From: Chelativorans xinjiangensis
GTDB lineage: Bacteria > Pseudomonadota > Alphaproteobacteria > Rhizobiales > Rhizobiaceae
Length of the DNA: 64,000 nucleotides
Assembly: GCF_009812055.1 (NCBI RefSeq)
Contig: NZ_WQNH01000008.1
Span: forward strand, 1 to 64,000
Reading direction: 5' to 3'
Both the position numbers and the translations under genes were made by a program. How positions within the stretch are numbered: the first letter of the stretch is position 1; each line of letters opens with the position of its first letter. A model generated the notes under the pieces. The model had not been told where the DNA came from, did no database searches, and saw only the letters and a program-made list of their open reading frames with translations. This document shows, piece after piece, positions 61,494 through 64,000 of the stretch.

Positions 61494-62675
61494 ATGGGCG
61501 AAACCAAAGGGGAGAGTTATCTATTGAGTGATGTGAAAGACGCGGAGCCAGCGGGCTTACCGCGCGTATCTTCGGGCGATGTGCGTTCGAACCGCCCGAT
61601 GGTTCACTTCGACAAGGTGCAGAAGTCCTATGACGGCGAAACGCTCGTCGTGAAGAACTTCAATCTGGAGATCCGAAAGGGCGAGTTCCTTACCATGCTC
61701 GGTCCTTCCGGCTCCGGCAAGACCACCTGCCTGATGATGGTGGCGGGGTTCGAGCCGGCGACCCACGGCGAGATTTATCTCGACGGCCAGCCGATCAACA
61801 GTGTGCCGCCGCACAAGCGCGGCATCGGCATGGTCTTCCAGAACTACGCGCTGTTTCCGCATATGACGATCGCCGAGAACCTGGCGTTCCCGCTCGATGT
61901 CCGCGGCATCGGCAAGGCGGAAGCGGAAAAGAAGGTCCAGCGCGCCCTCGACATGGTGCAGATGGGCGACGGCAGCTTTCACGGCCGCCGCCCTGCGCAG
62001 CTTTCGGGCGGCCAGCAGCAGCGAGTTGCGCTTGCCCGCGCGCTTGTGTTCGAACCGAAGCTGGTGCTGATGGACGAGCCGCTGGGCGCGCTCGACAAGC
62101 AGCTGCGCGAGCATATGCAGTTGGAGATCAAGCACATCCACGAATCGCTCGGCGTCACGGTCATCTACGTTACGCACGACCAGGGCGAAGCGCTGACCAT
62201 GTCGGACCGCATCGCCGTGTTCAACGACGGCGTGGTCCAGCAGCTTGCCGCCCCCGAGGTGCTTTATGAAAAGCCGGAGAACAGCTTCGTCGCGCAGTTC
62301 ATCGGCGAGAACAACACGCTGCTCGGCAAGGTCAAGGCCATAAACGAGGGCATCGCCCGGGTCGAGCTACCAGACGGTGAGGTCGTCGAGGCGCTGGCTG
62401 TCAATGCCGGCCCCGGCGAGCGCACGCAGCTTTCGATCCGCCCGGAACGGGTGGAGATCGACCCCGACGAAAGCGTCTCCGATCACACGGTCACGGCGCG
62501 TGTCGAAGAGGTGATCTATCTCGGCGACCATATCCGCACGCGGATGACGGTGGCCGGCAACAGCGATTTCGTCGTCAAGACCCGCAACCGGCTGGGCGCC
62601 CGCCGTCTCGATCCCGGTGCTAGTGTGCGGGTCGGCTGGGCGACGGAAGACTGCCGCGCGCTCGATCACGAGTGA
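61494..62675 (+). CDS. ABC transporter ATP-binding protein (PotA-like)
   Basis: The 393-residue ATPase has LGPSGSGKTTCLMMVAGFEPATHG (Walker A), LSGGQQQRVALARAL (signature), LVLMDEPLGALDKQLRE (Walker B) and YVTHDQGEALTMSDRI (switch), plus a C-terminal TOBE/regulatory part. It belongs to the polyamine/iron/opine (PotA/CysA) group and would power import with the solute-binding protein 174 bases downstream. ATG 61494 and TTG 61524 (with GGGGAG upstream) are both possible starts. The permease genes should lie beyond the right edge. Confidence 0.9.
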   Translation: MGETKGESYLLSDVKDAEPAGLPRVSSGDVRSNRPMVHFDKVQKSYDGETLVVKNFNLEIRKGEFLTMLGPSGSGKTTCLMMVAGFEPATHGEIYLDGQPINSVPPHKRGIGMVFQNYALFPHMTIAENLAFPLDVRGIGKAEAEKKVQRALDMVQMGDGSFHGRRPAQLSGGQQQRVALARALVFEPKLVLMDEPLGALDKQLREHMQLEIKHIHESLGVTVIYVTHDQGEALTMSDRIAVFNDGVVQQLAAPEVLYEKPENSFVAQFIGENNTLLGKVKAINEGIARVELPDGEVVEALAVNAGPGERTQLSIRPERVEIDPDESVSDHTVTARVEEVIYLGDHIRTRMTVAGNSDFVVKTRNRLGARRLDPGASVRVGWATEDCRALDHE

Positions 62676-62791
62676 CGGCCAGCAGAGCGCTGTGGCGCAC
62701 TGCGCGGACGAGGTCAGCCGGCGGCCTTAACGAACGAAGAACAATGCCGGCCACGTTTCCCGCGTGTTTTTCAAACCGCAGGAAAAACCAA

Positions 62792-62827
62792 AACTGCAAA
62801 AGGCCAAAAAACTGCAAAAGGCCAGAA
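62792..62827 (+). repeat. 18-bp tandem repeat, two copies
   Basis: AACTGCAAAAGGCCAAAA and AACTGCAAAAGGCCAGAA follow each other directly (17 of 18 identical) in the leader of the solute-binding protein gene, ending 22 bases before its ATG. A role in translation or regulator binding is possible but unproven. Confidence 0.7.
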
Positions 62828-62849
62828 ACTTTAAGAGGAAGGTGCCAGT

Positions 62850-63941
62850 ATGAAACGCGTTCTTATCTTGACCGGCTCTGTCGCCGCAATCGCGCTGGGA
62901 GGCGCGGTGGCGCAGGATCAGCAGCTGACAATCGTCTCCTGGGGCGGTGCCTACAGCAACTCCCAGATCAAGGCCTATCATGAGCCTTACACCGAGAAGA
63001 CCGGCGTCAAGATCGTCAACGAGGACAAGTCGGCCAACGCGCTTGCGGGCATCCGCGCGCAGGTCGAGGCCGACAACGTGACCTGGGACATCGTCGACAT
63101 GTTGCAGGCCGATGCCCAGCGCGCCTGCGACGAAGGCCTGCTGGAGATCGTCGATCACAACGAATGGCTTGCCCCTGCGCCGGACGGCACGCCGGCCTCG
63201 GAGGACTTCATCGAAGGCCAGCTCGGCGATTGCTACATCCCGCAGATCCTCTACGCGACCATGTTCGCCTACAACACCGAAGCGTTCCCGGACGGTGGTC
63301 CGCAAACGATCGAGGACATCTGGGACGTCGAGAAGTTTCCGGGCACGCGGGCGCTGCAGCAGATTCCGCAGAAGAACCTCGAATGGGCGCTGATCGCCGA
63401 CGGCGTGCCGGACGACGAGGTCTACGAGGTGCTCGCCACGCCCGAGGGCCAGGACCGTGCATTCGCCAAGCTCGACGAGATCAAGGATCACGTGATCTGG
63501 TGGTCGGAGGGTGCGCAGCCGCCGCAGATGCTGGCCGACAAGGAGGCGGTGATCGCCACCGCCTATAATGGTCGTATCTTCAACGCCCAGGTCAACGAGG
63601 ATCAGCCGTTCGAGATCGTCTGGGACCGCCAGATGCTCGAGTCCGACGGCTGGGTGGTGCCCGTCGGCAATGACGACAAGATGGAGCTCATCAGGGACTA
63701 CCTCTTTTTCGCCACCGACACGCAGCGCCTCGCCGACCAGGCCAAGTACATCTCCTACGGCCCGGCCCGTTCCTCCTCGGCGCCGCTCGTCGGCACGTTC
63801 GAGGATACGGATATCGACATGAAGCCACACATGCCGACCAATCCGGAGAACCTGGAGACAGCCGTCACCTTCGATGTCCAGTTCTGGACCGACTATGGCG
63901 ACGCGCTCGAAGAGCGCTTCAACGCCTGGGTCGCGGGCTGA
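62850..63941 (+). CDS. Periplasmic solute-binding protein, spermidine/putrescine type
   Basis: The 363-residue protein has a signal peptide (VLILTGSVAAIALGGAVA, cut before QDQQL) and the PotD/PotF-like fold: LTIVSWGGAYSNSQIKAYHEPYTEKTG, YIPQILYATMFAYNTEAFPDGGPQTIEDIWD and GWVVPVGNDDKMELIRDYL. It should capture a polyamine, opine or similar amine for the adjacent ABC transporter. The ribosome-binding site GAGGAAGG is strong. A perfect hairpin follows the gene. Confidence 0.9.
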   Translation: MKRVLILTGSVAAIALGGAVAQDQQLTIVSWGGAYSNSQIKAYHEPYTEKTGVKIVNEDKSANALAGIRAQVEADNVTWDIVDMLQADAQRACDEGLLEIVDHNEWLAPAPDGTPASEDFIEGQLGDCYIPQILYATMFAYNTEAFPDGGPQTIEDIWDVEKFPGTRALQQIPQKNLEWALIADGVPDDEVYEVLATPEGQDRAFAKLDEIKDHVIWWSEGAQPPQMLADKEAVIATAYNGRIFNAQVNEDQPFEIVWDRQMLESDGWVVPVGNDDKMELIRDYLFFATDTQRLADQAKYISYGPARSSSAPLVGTFEDTDIDMKPHMPTNPENLETAVTFDVQFWTDYGDALEERFNAWVAG

Positions 63942-63953
63942 CGACGGAGATTG

Positions 63954-63979
63954 CGGCGGGGCGCCTCGGCGCCCCGCCG
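63954..63979 (+). terminator. Perfect 12-bp hairpin after the solute-binding protein gene
   Basis: CGGCGGGGCGCC and GGCGCCCCGCCG surround a two-base TC loop, 13 bases after the stop codon. With no T tract and with permease genes expected to follow, it more likely protects the solute-binding protein mRNA and attenuates read-through than ends transcription fully. Confidence 0.6.
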
Positions 63980-64000
63980 ATTCCCGGCGAACCGAGGGGA

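Noticed and set aside
1-64000. CRISPR arrays, rRNA operons, insertion sequences and toxin-antitoxin pairs.
   Set aside because: None was recognised. The repeats seen are dispersed palindromes without regular spacers and without transposase genes.

Overview
This is about 64 kb of GC-rich chromosome from an alphaproteobacterium, most likely a member of the Hyphomicrobiales near Phyllobacteriaceae (Mesorhizobium, Chelativorans or Nitratireductor type). The evidence is the near-origin gene order parB-parA-rsmG-mnmG-mnmE-rho-hemJ-hemE-[oriC]-PPSR-maf-aroE-coaE-dnaQ, an alphaproteobacterial LexA box (GAAC-N7-GAAC) in front of an imuA-imuB-dnaE2 cassette, clustered GANTC sites at the putative origin, and intergenic palindromes of the kind common in this order. 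No rRNA, CRISPR array, transposase or integrase was seen. One tRNA, tRNA-Gly(GCC), is present.

Layout. (1) 0.1-8.2 kb, housekeeping and small conserved genes: an ETF-beta-type methyltransferase, a GNAT protein, asd, a DUF6152/DUF6644 membrane pair, leuB, a RidA protein, leuD, a CoA-ester lyase, a zincin peptidase. (2) 8.3-14.2 kb, the SOS mutasome (LexA box, imuA, imuB, dnaE2). (3) 14.2-16.6 kb, a Trm112-like protein, a thioredoxin/TPR chaperone, a YbaK-type deacylase and tRNA-Gly. (4) 16.9-22.4 kb, a SARP-type regulator divergent from a secreted cupin, a cysteine-synthase-like enzyme and a PLP decarboxylase. (5) 22.6-40.0 kb, a large surface-polysaccharide locus. It begins with an unusual acyl/amide cassette: AsnB-type amidotransferase, acyl carrier protein, AMP-forming ligase and a NadE-family amide synthetase. 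It continues with two paralogous double-GNAT proteins, a short PrmC-like methyltransferase, a Wzx flippase, Wzz, Wzy, a NodB-type deacetylase, two GT4 and one GT2 glycosyltransferases and a VanZ protein. (6) 40.1-44.9 kb, phhA, an AraC regulator, a large secreted peptidoglycan-binding protein with Cys-rich repeats, and a tiny membrane protein. (7) 45.1-61.4 kb, origin-proximal core: holA, parBA, rsmG, mnmG, mnmE with four parS sites, a DUF255 protein, rho, hemJ, hemE, oriC, PPSR, maf, aroE, coaE, dnaQ. (8) 61.5-63.9 kb, ATPase and solute-binding protein of a polyamine-type ABC transporter that continues past the right edge.

The best candidate for something undescribed is region 5. By inference, the ligase would activate a small carboxylic acid and load it on the carrier protein, the two amide-forming enzymes would modify it, and the paired GNAT-fold proteins would transfer it to an amino sugar before Wzx/Wzy/Wzz export and polymerisation. 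A second point of interest is a roughly 100-bp two-hairpin repeat present three times, each copy just downstream of a plus-strand gene, with pairing preserved through G-U substitutions. The replication origin and ParB loading zone are both inside the window and can be described site by site.
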